Below, piece after piece: positions 1-7,875 of a stretch of DNA of 25,894 nucleotides. This DNA is from Coriobacteriaceae bacterium (GTDB taxonomy: Bacteria > Actinomycetota > Coriobacteriia > Coriobacteriales > Coriobacteriaceae). Made by a program: the position numbers and the translations under genes. Position 1 is the first letter of the stretch; the number at the start of each line of letters is the position of its first letter. The stretch spans positions 76,713 to 102,606 of the forward strand of contig CABIWB010000010.1 of assembly GCA_902362275.1 (NCBI GenBank), in the 5' to 3' direction. A model generated the notes under the pieces. The model searched no databases, was not told where the DNA came from, and saw nothing but the letters and a program-made list of their open reading frames with translations.

Positions 1-20
1 TTCAAAGGGGCGATGAAGCG

Positions 21-1262
21 ATGGCGTACAAGACGCTCGAAAAACTCTTTTATGCAGATTCAAGCTCCGATCGTTATGCTTGCCATGACGAGCTGCTGCG
101 CGAGCGCCTTACTGCCGACGGCACGGTGCGGACTGGAATTCACCTTGAGCATGGTGAACTGTTCGCTTGTGTTCCTTTGAACCTGTCCGTTGCTAGCGAG
201 CGGATCCTCAGAAAAGAGCGAAAGATTTCCAACCTGTGGAACAGCTTGCCTTATGTGGCTTTGGGGGCCTCGATTCGTTCGCTGGTGCTTGAGGAGGTTG
301 TTTTCAGCAACGAAATGGAGGGTGTGCACAGCACGCGGCGCCAGATTGAAGCGGCGCTGGAGTCTGCGGAGGATGCCACGGTCGAACTTTGCGGTGCCGC
401 CGAAAAGGAGCACACTCCTTTTATTGAATTCGCTCGCCTCTACCTTCAGCTGGTGGATGGTTCAAGTCGTCCCGGCAAACCCGAGGATATTCGCGAGATT
501 TTCGATGCCGTCACTAAGGGCGTGCTTGACCCGAAGGACCGTCCGGATGGCAAGATGTTCCGTTTGGGTCCCGTTGTGATTGAGAACAGTCGGGGCAAGA
601 TTCTCCATCAGGGTGTTTCCTCGGAGCCCGAAATCATTGACCTCCTTGGCAAGATGATAGAGTTGGGCAATCGCGAAGATGTCCCAAGCCTCTATGCAGC
701 CTCAATCTGCCATTTTCTCTTTGAGTATATTCACCCCTTCTATGACGGTAACGGGAGAACGGGGAGGTATCTTCTCGCGTTGAGCCTGAACGAGACGTTG
801 TCGCAGCCTACGGTGTTGTCGCTCTCTAGGACGATTGCTGAGAATAAAACCGCATATTACAAGGCGTTTGACGTGGTGGAGAGGCCCCTTAACGGTAGCG
901 AGGCTACTCCGTTTGTTGCAATGATTCTTGATTTGATCGAGCAAGCGCAAGATGCCGTTCTGAGCGATTTGGCCGAAAAGCGCGTACAACTCGATGATCT
1001 CAAGCGGGCGATCGATGAGCTCGACGATACGTTTACCGAAAGGGCAAAAGATATTCTGTTTTATGCGGCACAGATGCATATCTTCGGTGCCTTTGGCGAA
1101 TCTACGCTTGATGGTGTGTCGGGCTATCTCGATGTGACAAAGCCGACAGCGAGTAGGTCATTGTCGAGCCTAATCGCTGCCGGATATTTAGAAAAGGTGT
1201 CCGCAAGGCCGCTCGTGTGCAAGATGACGGTGGCGGGACTTAATCTGCTCGGGCTAGAGTGA
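21..1262 (+). CDS. Fic-domain protein (probable AMP transferase) with N-terminal inhibitory motif and C-terminal winged helix
   Basis: The 413-residue protein carries the Fic core motif HPFYDGNGRTGR at residues 238-249, with catalytic His238. Fic enzymes usually transfer AMP from ATP to a hydroxyl of a target protein. An N-terminal Fic_N-like helix contains SNEMEG (96-101), matching the (S/T)xxxE(G/N) inhibitory motif. That makes it a self-inhibited class II Fic, where Glu100 would block productive ATP binding. The last ~75 residues resemble a winged helix (TKPTASRSLSSLIAAGYLEK), suggesting DNA binding or self-regulation. The ATG at 21 follows a purine-rich AAAGGGG. The upstream frame shows no stop in the 20 available bases, but also no better start. 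The gene is AT-richer than most of the window, suggesting horizontal transfer. No antitoxin gene is adjacent, as expected if inhibition is in cis. The target is unknown. Confidence 0.9.
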   Translation: MAYKTLEKLFYADSSSDRYACHDELLRERLTADGTVRTGIHLEHGELFACVPLNLSVASERILRKERKISNLWNSLPYVALGASIRSLVLEEVVFSNEMEGVHSTRRQIEAALESAEDATVELCGAAEKEHTPFIEFARLYLQLVDGSSRPGKPEDIREIFDAVTKGVLDPKDRPDGKMFRLGPVVIENSRGKILHQGVSSEPEIIDLLGKMIELGNREDVPSLYAASICHFLFEYIHPFYDGNGRTGRYLLALSLNETLSQPTVLSLSRTIAENKTAYYKAFDVVERPLNGSEATPFVAMILDLIEQAQDAVLSDLAEKRVQLDDLKRAIDELDDTFTERAKDILFYAAQMHIFGAFGESTLDGVSGYLDVTKPTASRSLSSLIAAGYLEKVSARPLVCKMTVAGLNLLGLE

Positions 1263-1389
1263 ACATCGGTTATCAGACAAATGAACACTCCGAGCGTTTG
1301 CCCGCCATTCCTCCATGGTGTGAAATCGCTCTTATCCCATTGAGGCGCCTTTGAGGTTGCCAATGGACTGTTGCGGCAAGCGGTGAAAG

Positions 1390-2151
1390 CTATGATTCAA
1401 TTTCGTTCGACACGTACGCCATGAGTTCATCGTCTAAGGCCTTCAAAGAGTCTTTGATTTCCCGCCTGCGCGCGCGGGCCTGTTCTATTTTTGTGTCACA
1501 TTCTCGTTTCGCTTTGAATTCGAATGGACTGAAGAAAGAACGTCTGCTCTTAAGCTCTCGAAGTTCGTTCCCCAAACGGTCAAATTCATCTTCGAGCGCT
1601 TGTTTTTGCGACTTTTTAACAGGATTATCTAACCAATATTTGGCTTGGAGCTCTGCTTCTTTTTCAGCGCGCTCACGTTCCTTCTTCTTCTCGGGGTCGT
1701 ATTCGTCACGCTTTGTCATGTCCTTTTCTAACTGTTCTCTCCGAAGCTGCTTTGCCTTGTCTGGCTGGCTGCTGACGAGGCGCGAGGCGGCGTTCCGGTA
1801 AAGGAGCCCATTACGCCCACAGGCACTGAGCGCTTGAGCCATTGTGTCAGTCGCTGCCGCAATCATGGTATAGATGTCGGCGTTCGAATACCCTTTTTCT
1901 TGTAGCTTGTGCAGGATTTGATTCGATGCGCAGGACCAGTCGGCAAAGTAGCGATCTTCTAGGGAGCCCGGCTGCGAGTGCACAATCGTGCGCGAAAGCC
2001 AGCTGGTGTCCTGTGACATTTGGGCGGTAGGCTGTCCATTTGTTAACGGCAGATCGGATAGTAACAGTTCGGCAAGTGCGCGATGGCTCAGGGTAAATGA
2101 AGTCTTGAACAGGGAGAACATGACCTCGAGCGGCGTTTGTCGTCTTGGCAT
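1390..2151 (-). CDS. Hypothetical protein with long charged coiled-coil C-terminus
   Basis: This 253-residue protein is not recognised. Residues 1-130 look globular and mixed, with an alanine-rich helical stretch near 92-112. From about 131 to 250 the sequence is dominated by Lys, Arg and Glu (for example EKKKERERAEKEAELQAK), which predicts long amphipathic or coiled-coil helices. There is no signal peptide, no membrane segment and no catalytic motif that I can name. A strong ribosome binding site (GGAAGGGAGAG on the minus strand) precedes the ATG at 2151, which supports a real gene. It converges on the fic gene with 127 bases between the stops. Its base composition is AT-rich like fic and unlike the liv or rel genes, consistent with an accessory island. 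Function unknown. Confidence 0.7.
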   Translation of the reverse strand: MPRRQTPLEVMFSLFKTSFTLSHRALAELLLSDLPLTNGQPTAQMSQDTSWLSRTIVHSQPGSLEDRYFADWSCASNQILHKLQEKGYSNADIYTMIAAATDTMAQALSACGRNGLLYRNAASRLVSSQPDKAKQLRREQLEKDMTKRDEYDPEKKKERERAEKEAELQAKYWLDNPVKKSQKQALEDEFDRLGNELRELKSRRSFFSPFEFKAKRECDTKIEQARARRREIKDSLKALDDELMAYVSNEIES

Positions 2152-2345
2152 GATACTCTCCCTTCCTTGACCTTATTCGCTAAATAAAGGATAAGGGTGC
2201 CACTAGCCGATTTTACTGTGCAACAAATTGCATGTCGGCGAGCGGTCGCGCCGCCTGATGCGCTTGCTCCAGCTCGAGAGCTGGTTATCTTAGGGGTGCT
2301 ATACGGTCTCGTTTTGATTAGGGTGGCATGACTAAATCGCCCTTC

Positions 2346-2455
2346 GGGAAACTGTGTCCCGGAATGGATGTCCAGATTGGGATGTAGCTTCTGCGAGAGA
2401 CTCGTTGCGGAAACGGTGTCCCAGAATCGGCGTTCGAAACGGGACGCAGTTTCCC
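2346..2455. repeat. Three related copies of a ~16-bp repeat (two direct, one inverted)
   Basis: Copy A is GGGAAACTGTGTCCCG at 2346-2361. Copy B is GGAAACGGTGTCCCAG at about 2409-2424, in the same orientation. Copy C is CGGGACGCAGTTTCCC at 2440-2455, the reverse complement of A with one mismatch. The similarity of A and B continues into the following GGAATGG / AGAATCGG. Together they could fold into a hairpin with A pairing C across a 78-base loop. The stretch 2152-2468 has no convincing gene, and the small frames across it merely translate the repeats. Confidence 0.6.
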
Positions 2456-2468
2456 TTACAAGCAGAAC

Positions 2469-2510
2469 AAGGCGCGCTGCCTGCGGTTGATGCAGACAGC
2501 GCGCCTTTTG
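2469..2510. terminator. Bidirectional intrinsic terminator hairpin
   Basis: AAGGCGCGCTG (2469-2479) pairs perfectly with CAGCGCGCCTT (2497-2507), and CTGC/GCAG pair inside the stem. The plus side ends in TTTT and the minus side in a weaker TTGTTCT. It lies just beyond the stop of the minus-strand SDR gene, so it probably ends that transcript. Confidence 0.7.
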
Positions 2511-2551
2511 CGTTGGGCCTCGTTGAGGTTCGAAGTCGTGGCTTGCGACCT

Positions 2552-3301
2552 TTAGGAACGGGCGGCTCCGTCGACGGGGAGCACGGCGCCCGTGACATAG
2601 GATGACATGTCGCTCGCTAGGAAAACAAAGGCGTTGGCGACATCCTCGGGTTTGCCCATGCGACCCAGCGGAATGGTGGCGATGATGGGCTTGATGACCT
2701 CTTCGGGCAGGTTGGCGACCATGTCGGTCTTGGTTACACCAGGTGCTACGGCATTGACGCGAATGCCCATGGGGGCGAGTTCGCGCGAGAGCGACTGGAC
2801 CATGCCGTTGACGGCAAATTTGGACGTGGGGTAACCGACGCCGGAGGGCTGGCCGTACTTGGCGACCATCGAGCTTGTGGTAGTGATGGTGCCGCCGTGG
2901 CCGGCCTCGGTCATGATCTTGGCGGCAGCCTGGTGGCCATTAAAGACGGCGACGACGTTAAGGTCCATAGCCTTTGCGAACTCCTCGGCCGTGTAGTCCA
3001 GGAGAGGCGAGCGCTGGGAGATACCGGCATTGTTGACGACTGTGTCCAAGCCGCCCATGTCGGCTGCAGCCTGGGCAAAGGCCTCGGTCACGGCTTCGAG
3101 TGAGGTGAGGTCGCAGGAGCGGCCCCAGACCTTGGCGTCGGGATAGGCGGCTGTCAGCTTCTCAACGGCCGCATCGGCGGTCTCCTGACGCGAGCCAAAG
3201 ACGGTGACGGCGGCGCCCTCCTCGATAAAACGGCAGGCGATGGCATAGCCGATACCGCGCGTGCCTCCGGTGATGATCGCTTTCTTGCCCTCGAGCAACA
3301 T
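2552..3301 (-). CDS. Short-chain dehydrogenase/reductase (FabG-like SDR family oxidoreductase)
   Basis: This 249-residue classical SDR is an NAD(P)-dependent oxidoreductase with a Rossmann fold. The cofactor motif TGGTRGIG is at residues 11-18 and NNAG at 90-93. The catalytic set is Asn115, Ser143 or Ser144, Tyr157 and Lys161 (YPTSK). The C-terminal pattern LASDMSSYVTGAVLPVDGA is typical of FabG-like enzymes. I chose the ATG at 3301 over an upstream in-frame ATG at 3373 because GAGAGGAAG lies just before it and the fold begins immediately (LEGKKAIITGG). The substrate cannot be read from the sequence: a 3-oxoacyl-ACP, a sugar, or a steroid or bile acid hydroxyl are all possible. It is monocistronic, with its own terminator downstream and hom's terminator upstream. 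Confidence 0.9.
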   Translation of the reverse strand: MLLEGKKAIITGGTRGIGYAIACRFIEEGAAVTVFGSRQETADAAVEKLTAAYPDAKVWGRSCDLTSLEAVTEAFAQAAADMGGLDTVVNNAGISQRSPLLDYTAEEFAKAMDLNVVAVFNGHQAAAKIMTEAGHGGTITTTSSMVAKYGQPSGVGYPTSKFAVNGMVQSLSRELAPMGIRVNAVAPGVTKTDMVANLPEEVIKPIIATIPLGRMGKPEDVANAFVFLASDMSSYVTGAVLPVDGAARS

Positions 3302-3454
3302 GGTGCTTCCTCTCATCGCGGGCGGACATTCGCAGCACAGCGTAGCGGTAGCCGGAATCGGCCGCGTCTGCATATCGGTGAACGGTAGCCCGCGTTACCG
3401 ATGAGCGGCTCGCGCAAATGTGCTCTGCCGTTGTGCTTGGGGCAGGAGACAAAA

Positions 3455-3484
3455 GGGCTCCCGTCCCACATCGGACGGGAGCCC
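3455..3484 (-). terminator. Intrinsic terminator of homoserine dehydrogenase gene
   Basis: GGGCTCCCGTCC (3455-3466) and GGACGGGAGCCC (3473-3484) form a perfect 12-bp stem with a 6-base loop. On the minus strand it is followed by TTTTG, 32 bases past the hom stop codon. Confidence 0.85.
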
Positions 3485-3515
3485 TCAAAGCGCGTATTGC
3501 TAGGCGAGCGTTGGG

Positions 3516-4859
3516 TTAGTTTGCCATGACGCCTTCGGTCCAGGCTTCAACGTCCTCGATGCGCAGGACGTTGGCGACCTCGGCTACGCAGTCGACGCTG
3601 GCAAGCTCGGCGGCGGCAGCCTGGACGTCCTTCTCGAGTGCGCGGTGCGTCAGGAAGATGACCGAGCAGACATTGCTGACGCCCGACTTGCCGTCCTCGA
3701 CCTGGTTGATGAGCGAGATCGAGATGTTATGCTTGGCAAAGATATCGACCGTCTCGGACAGGGCGCCCACGCGGTCGGCGACCTTCAGGCGCACATAGTA
3801 CTTGGTCTGGAGCTCGTCCATGGGCTTAAAGGCGAGGTTGTGGCCATAGGGCTCAATCTCGGGCAGCGGAGCCACGCCGCGGCTGATCTGCTCGGAGAGC
3901 GACAGGATATCGCCCACGACGGCGCTCGCGGTGGGGAAGGAGCCTGCGCCGGCACCGTAGAACATGGTCTCGCCTACGGCGTCGCCTACCACGTAGACAG
4001 CGTTCATGGCGCCGTTGACCTTGGCAAGCATGTGGTCGGCGGGGATCAGCGTGGGATGCACGCGGACGTCGACGCCGGCGTCGGTGTTGCGTGCGATGCC
4101 CAGCAGCTTGATGGTGTAGCCGAGCTCGCGGGCCTGGGCGATGTCCTCGGCGCCGATGGTACGGATACCCTGCTGGTACACATCGTCGGTGGTAACGCGG
4201 GTGCCAAAGCCGATGGAGGCGAGGATGGCCGTCTTGCTGGCGGCGTCGAAGCCGTCGACATCGGCGGACGGGTCGGCCTCGGCATAGCCCTTGGCCTGCG
4301 CGTCGGCAAGCACGTCAGCGTAATCGGCGCCCTCGGCGTCCATGCGCGACAGGATATAGTTGGTGGTGCCGTTGAGGATGCCGGCGATGGTCAGGATCTT
4401 GTTACCCACCAGGTCGTGCTCGAGCGTGCTGACGATGGGGATGCCGCCACCGCAGCTGGCCTCGCACTTAATCTGCACGCCGCACACACGCGCCTTCTCG
4501 GCGAGCGTCTCGACATGACGGCCCAGCAGGGCCTTGTTGGCAGAGACGACGTGCTTGCCGTTCTCGAAGGCGGTGGTGAAGATCTCGGTCGCGGGGTGCT
4601 CGCCTCCGATGAGCTCGACGACGATATCGACGGCTGGGTCGGTGACGACATCATGCCAGTCACTCGTAAAGACCTCGCGCTCAATACCGGCTGCTTCAGC
4701 CTGCTCCCAAGCAAGCGCGCAGGCGCGGGTCAGCTTAAGGTCGATGCCGTAGGCTGCCAGGTACTCATCGTGGTGGCTCTTGATCAGACGGGCCACGCCG
4801 CCGCCGACGGTTCCCAGACCGATCAGACCGACGTTCACGGTGCGCAGGGGTTCGCTCAT
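3516..4859 (-). CDS. hom: Homoserine dehydrogenase
   Basis: This enzyme reduces aspartate-4-semialdehyde to homoserine with NAD(P)H, the branch point to threonine, methionine and isoleucine. The 447 residues match the usual monofunctional length. A Rossmann GLGTVG (14-19) opens the protein. The mid-region holds SANKALL and the family signature around GILNGTTNYILSRM. A C-terminal ACT domain (about 355-440, YYVRLKVADRVGALSETVDI) is expected to bind an amino acid such as threonine for feedback inhibition. AAGGAG lies just upstream of the ATG at 4859. It reads divergently from the liv binding-protein gene across about 250 bases, and a TAGAAT -10-like box (minus strand, 4914-4919) may be part of its promoter. 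No T-box or other leader structure was recognised. Confidence 0.96.
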   Translation of the reverse strand: MSEPLRTVNVGLIGLGTVGGGVARLIKSHHDEYLAAYGIDLKLTRACALAWEQAEAAGIEREVFTSDWHDVVTDPAVDIVVELIGGEHPATEIFTTAFENGKHVVSANKALLGRHVETLAEKARVCGVQIKCEASCGGGIPIVSTLEHDLVGNKILTIAGILNGTTNYILSRMDAEGADYADVLADAQAKGYAEADPSADVDGFDAASKTAILASIGFGTRVTTDDVYQQGIRTIGAEDIAQARELGYTIKLLGIARNTDAGVDVRVHPTLIPADHMLAKVNGAMNAVYVVGDAVGETMFYGAGAGSFPTASAVVGDILSLSEQISRGVAPLPEIEPYGHNLAFKPMDELQTKYYVRLKVADRVGALSETVDIFAKHNISISLINQVEDGKSGVSNVCSVIFLTHRALEKDVQAAAAELASVDCVAEVANVLRIEDVEAWTEGVMAN

Positions 4860-5110
4860 AGATAACTCCTTCGTGCATCTTATGGATGGATAAACCGCTT
4901 AAAGGTTGAGTGCATTCTAGCGTGAACCGGGGGCGCGTGCTCGCCAGGCAACAGGAGCCGCACAAAACGGCACCCCCGAAACGCTGCGGAAACATTGGAA
5001 ACACGCTCGCTACAAACGGACTTCCGTAACAAACTGTCAACGTTTGCGCCATAAGGTTTGCCCTGTACCGCAAGACGGCCGCACCGCGGCCAGCGAAAAA
5101 GGGGGACACC

Positions 5111-6277
5111 ATGTTCAACATCAACAGCACGCTCAGCCGTAGGAACTTTCTCGTCGGCGCTGCGGCGCTCGGCAGCACCGCCGCACTCGCTGGTTGCTCG
5201 TCGGGTGGCTCGGACGGCGGCTCCGCCGATGACGGCAAGACCTTCAAGATCGGTGTCATCGGCCCTCTGACCGGCGCCGCGGCAACCTATGGCGTTTCGG
5301 CCGAGAAGGGTGCCAAGCTTGCCGCCAAGGATTTCTCGACCAAGGATCTCAAGCTCTCGCTTAAGTCCGAGGATGACGTCGCCGACGGCGAGAAGGCTAT
5401 CAACGCCTTCAATACCCTGTGCGACTGGGGCATGCAGGCGCTCGTCGGCCCCGTCACGACTGGTGCCGCCGTCGCTGTCTCGGGCGAGATCGCCGACGAT
5501 ATGCTCATGGTCACGCCCTCTGCTTCGTCCCTCGACGTCACCAAGGACAAGACCACGGTTTTCCAGGTTTGCTTTACCGACCCCACCATGGGCGCGAGTG
5601 CTGCCAAGTTTTTGGCCGAGAAGTATGCAGACGCCAAGATCGCCCTGTTCTACAACTCCGGCGATACGTACAGCTCGGGTGTTGCCGATGCCTTTGCCGA
5701 GCAGGCCAAGGAGTCCAAACTTGATATCGTCGATACCGAGACCTTTAAGGACGACTCCTCCACGAGCTTTACCAACCAGCTCACCAAGGCCAAGGAGGCC
5801 GGCGCCACGCTCATCTTTGCGCCGATCTACTACACGCCGGCGTCCGTTTTGCTCAAGAACGCCAAGGACATGGGATACGACATGACCCTCATGGGTACCG
5901 ACGGCATGGACGGCCTGCTCTCCGTTGAGGGCTTCGACACCTCTCTTGCCGAGGGCGTGCTGCTCATGACCCCGTTCTCTGCCGACGATGAGAAGAACGC
6001 TGACTTCGTCAAGGCCTATAAGGACGCCTACGACGAGACGCCCAACCAGTTTGCCGCCGACGCCTACGATTGCGTCCACGCCATCGTCGAGGCCATCGAC
6101 AAGGCGGGCATCGATATTACGGCCGACGGCGCCGACATTGCCGGCGACCTTGCCAAGGCCATGCGCAAGATCAAGATCGAGGGCCTGACGGGTGAGCTTA
6201 CGTGGAACGACGAGGGCCAAGTCGAAAAGCCTGCTACGGCCTATGTGATTCAGGACGGCAAGTACATCGCCGCCTAA
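5111..6277 (+). CDS. Branched-chain amino acid type ABC transporter substrate-binding lipoprotein (copy 1)
   Basis: This LivK-type periplasmic-binding-protein-fold protein of 388 residues captures a ligand outside the membrane and delivers it to the LivHMGF permease encoded downstream. The N-terminus has a twin-arginine motif SRRNFLVG (9-16) and a lipobox LAGC with Cys29, so it should be exported folded by Tat and anchored by lipid. The mature part starts with FKIGVIGPLTGAAATYG, typical of the family. It is highly similar along its length to the next gene, so the pair is a tandem duplication. The ligand is presumed to be Leu/Ile/Val but could be another amino acid or amide. The ATG at 5111 follows AAAAAGGGGGAC. 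No terminator is obvious before copy 2. Confidence 0.93.
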   Translation: MFNINSTLSRRNFLVGAAALGSTAALAGCSSGGSDGGSADDGKTFKIGVIGPLTGAAATYGVSAEKGAKLAAKDFSTKDLKLSLKSEDDVADGEKAINAFNTLCDWGMQALVGPVTTGAAVAVSGEIADDMLMVTPSASSLDVTKDKTTVFQVCFTDPTMGASAAKFLAEKYADAKIALFYNSGDTYSSGVADAFAEQAKESKLDIVDTETFKDDSSTSFTNQLTKAKEAGATLIFAPIYYTPASVLLKNAKDMGYDMTLMGTDGMDGLLSVEGFDTSLAEGVLLMTPFSADDEKNADFVKAYKDAYDETPNQFAADAYDCVHAIVEAIDKAGIDITADGADIAGDLAKAMRKIKIEGLTGELTWNDEGQVEKPATAYVIQDGKYIAA

Positions 6278-6430
6278 GTGCATATACAACGAGACCGGTG
6301 GGGTCGTTTTATTTAGGGCAAGGACGCTTGTAACGGAATAGAAACATTACTTTCACACAATAAAGTGGCTAAACTGCATAAACAGACAGGGATTCGCATA
6401 TTTCTGGATAAATGTACAAAGTAGAAGAAA

Positions 6431-6459
6431 AGTTGAGATAATCGCCACTTTTCTCAACT
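6431..6459. promoter_or_regulatory. Inverted repeat, candidate operator upstream of second binding-protein gene
   Basis: AGTTGAGA (6431-6438) and TCTCAACT (6452-6459) are perfect inverted arms separated by 13 bases. They lie about 90 bases before the second binding-protein ATG and just upstream of a -10-like TACTAT (6468-6473). The position suits a repressor or activator site, but no regulator gene is adjacent. The rest of 6278-6548 is AT-rich with no gene. Confidence 0.35.
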
Positions 6460-6548
6460 AAAGCGTCTACTATTTTGCGAACGCCGAACACGGCGAAGGA
6501 TGGCCTGTCGGGTAACCAAAACCCGACGAGATTTGAGAGGAGAGCCGC

Positions 6549-7736
6549 ATGTCGAGCCTCACCGGTAAGTCATTGAACCCTGTTATGAATCGCAGGAGCG
6601 TTATCGCGAGCGCAGCAGGTCTGGGGGCGATGTCCATTCTAGCTGGCTGCTCCTCCAACGGCGGCGACAGCGGTTCCGCTTCGGGCGACGCTTCGTTTAA
6701 GATCGGCACCATCGGCCCGCTGACCGGTGCCGCCGCGTCCTACGGCAAGTCCGTTACCCAGGGCGTCGAGCTTGGCTGCAAGGACTTCTCCACCAAGGAG
6801 CTGCCGCTTGCCAGCAAAGCCGAGGACGACCAGGCCGACGGCGAGAAGGCCGTCAACGCCTTTAATACCCTGCTCGACTGGGGCATGCAGGCCCTTGTCG
6901 GCCCGACCACCACGGGTGCGTCGGTTGCCGTTGCCGCAGAGTGCGGTAACGACCCCAAGACGTTCATGATCACCCCGTCCGCGTCCTCCGAGGACGTCAC
7001 CGACGGCAAGGATTGCGTCTTCCAGGTTTGCTTTACCGATCCCAACCAGGGCGTCAACGCTGCCAAGTTCCTGGCAGAGAAGTATGCGGACGAGAAGTTC
7101 GTACTGTTCTATAACTCCGGCGACGCCTATTCTTCGGGCATCGCAGATTCCTTTAAGGCCCAGGCGGCTGAGTCTAAGCTCGAGATTGTTGACGAGGAGA
7201 CCTTTAAGGACGACTCCGCCACGAGCTTTACCAACCAGCTGACCAAGGCCAAGCAGGCCGGCGCTACCATGATCTTTGCGCCGATCTACTACACGCCGGC
7301 GTCCGTCCTGCTCAAGAATGCTAAGGACATGGGCTACGACGTCAAGATGATGGGCTGCGACGGCATGGACGGCATCCTGGGCGTTGAGGGCTTCGACACT
7401 TCTCTTGCCGAGGGACTGCTGCTCATGACCCCGTTCTCCGCCGACGACGAGAAGAACGCCGACTTCGTCAACGCTTACAAGGATAAGTACGGCGATACCC
7501 CCGACCAGTTTGCCGCCGACGCCTATGATGGCGTGCGCGCGGTGGCCGAGGCCCTCAAGGAGGCCGGTCTTGGTGTCGACGCCGACCCGACCGAGGTAGC
7601 CGAGAAGCTGCCCAAGGCTATGCTCAAGATTACCGTTGACGGTCTGACCGGCAAGCTCACCTGGAACGATAAGGGCCAGGTCCAGAAGGACCCCACGGCG
7701 TACGTTATCACCGACGGCAAGTACGTACAGGCCTAA
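6549..7736 (+). CDS. Branched-chain amino acid type ABC transporter substrate-binding lipoprotein (copy 2)
   Basis: This paralogue of the preceding gene has 395 residues and the same fold and role. Its signal region is MNRRSVIASAAG (13-24) followed by lipobox LAGC with Cys34, again a Tat-like lipoprotein signal although the twin-arginine motif is less canonical than in copy 1. The ATG at 6549 is preceded by GAGAGGAGAG at good distance. An internal Met13 is a possible alternative. Long blocks such as FAPIYYTPASVLLKNAKDMG and LLLMTPFSADDEKNADFV are shared with copy 1. Differences cluster in the N-terminus and a few loops, so the two may differ in ligand preference or regulation. It is separated from livH by 139 bases holding hairpins. 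Confidence 0.93.
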   Translation: MSSLTGKSLNPVMNRRSVIASAAGLGAMSILAGCSSNGGDSGSASGDASFKIGTIGPLTGAAASYGKSVTQGVELGCKDFSTKELPLASKAEDDQADGEKAVNAFNTLLDWGMQALVGPTTTGASVAVAAECGNDPKTFMITPSASSEDVTDGKDCVFQVCFTDPNQGVNAAKFLAEKYADEKFVLFYNSGDAYSSGIADSFKAQAAESKLEIVDEETFKDDSATSFTNQLTKAKQAGATMIFAPIYYTPASVLLKNAKDMGYDVKMMGCDGMDGILGVEGFDTSLAEGLLLMTPFSADDEKNADFVNAYKDKYGDTPDQFAADAYDGVRAVAEALKEAGLGVDADPTEVAEKLPKAMLKITVDGLTGKLTWNDKGQVQKDPTAYVITDGKYVQA

Positions 7737-7768
7737 TAGACCGCCTTACATGGAGCGGTTTTGATCCC

Positions 7769-7798
7769 AAGCAGGGGAGGTTTTGGCCTTCCCTGCTT
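7769..7798 (+). terminator. Hairpin between binding-protein gene and livH (attenuator or mRNA-stabilising stem)
   Basis: AAGCAGGGGAGG (7769-7780) pairs with CCTTCCCTGCTT (7787-7798) as a 12-bp stem with one G-U pair and a 6-base loop. No U-run follows, so it is a poor terminator. A weaker ACCGC/GCGGT stem followed by TTTTG lies just upstream (about 7739-7764). Such stems often let abundant binding-protein mRNA persist while reducing read-through to the permease genes. Confidence 0.45.
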
Positions 7799-7875
7799 GC
7801 TTGGTATCTAGGGACAGTGTAACGTCCCTGTTTCATACATTAACTGGAAACCTATTCGAAAGGGGGATGTGGAAC

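Noticed and set aside
2332..2605. Small open frames on both strands over the short repeats
   Set aside because: They consist of repeat and terminator sequence and overlap the SDR gene end.
2552..3301. Calling the SDR a bile acid hydroxysteroid dehydrogenase
   Set aside because: The sequence shows only generic SDR motifs; substrate class cannot be decided from these.
3302..3373. Longer SDR start at 3373
   Set aside because: The extra residues are cysteine/proline-rich and unlike the family, and the good ribosome binding site belongs to the ATG at 3301.
3645..4865. 406-codon plus-strand open frame
   Set aside because: It is the antisense shadow of homoserine dehydrogenase, whose domains and start are clear.
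4880..6289. 469-codon minus-strand open frame
   Set aside because: It is antisense to the first binding-protein gene, is low in recognisable motifs and rich in Gly/Val/Leu/His as expected from reading high-GC codons backwards.
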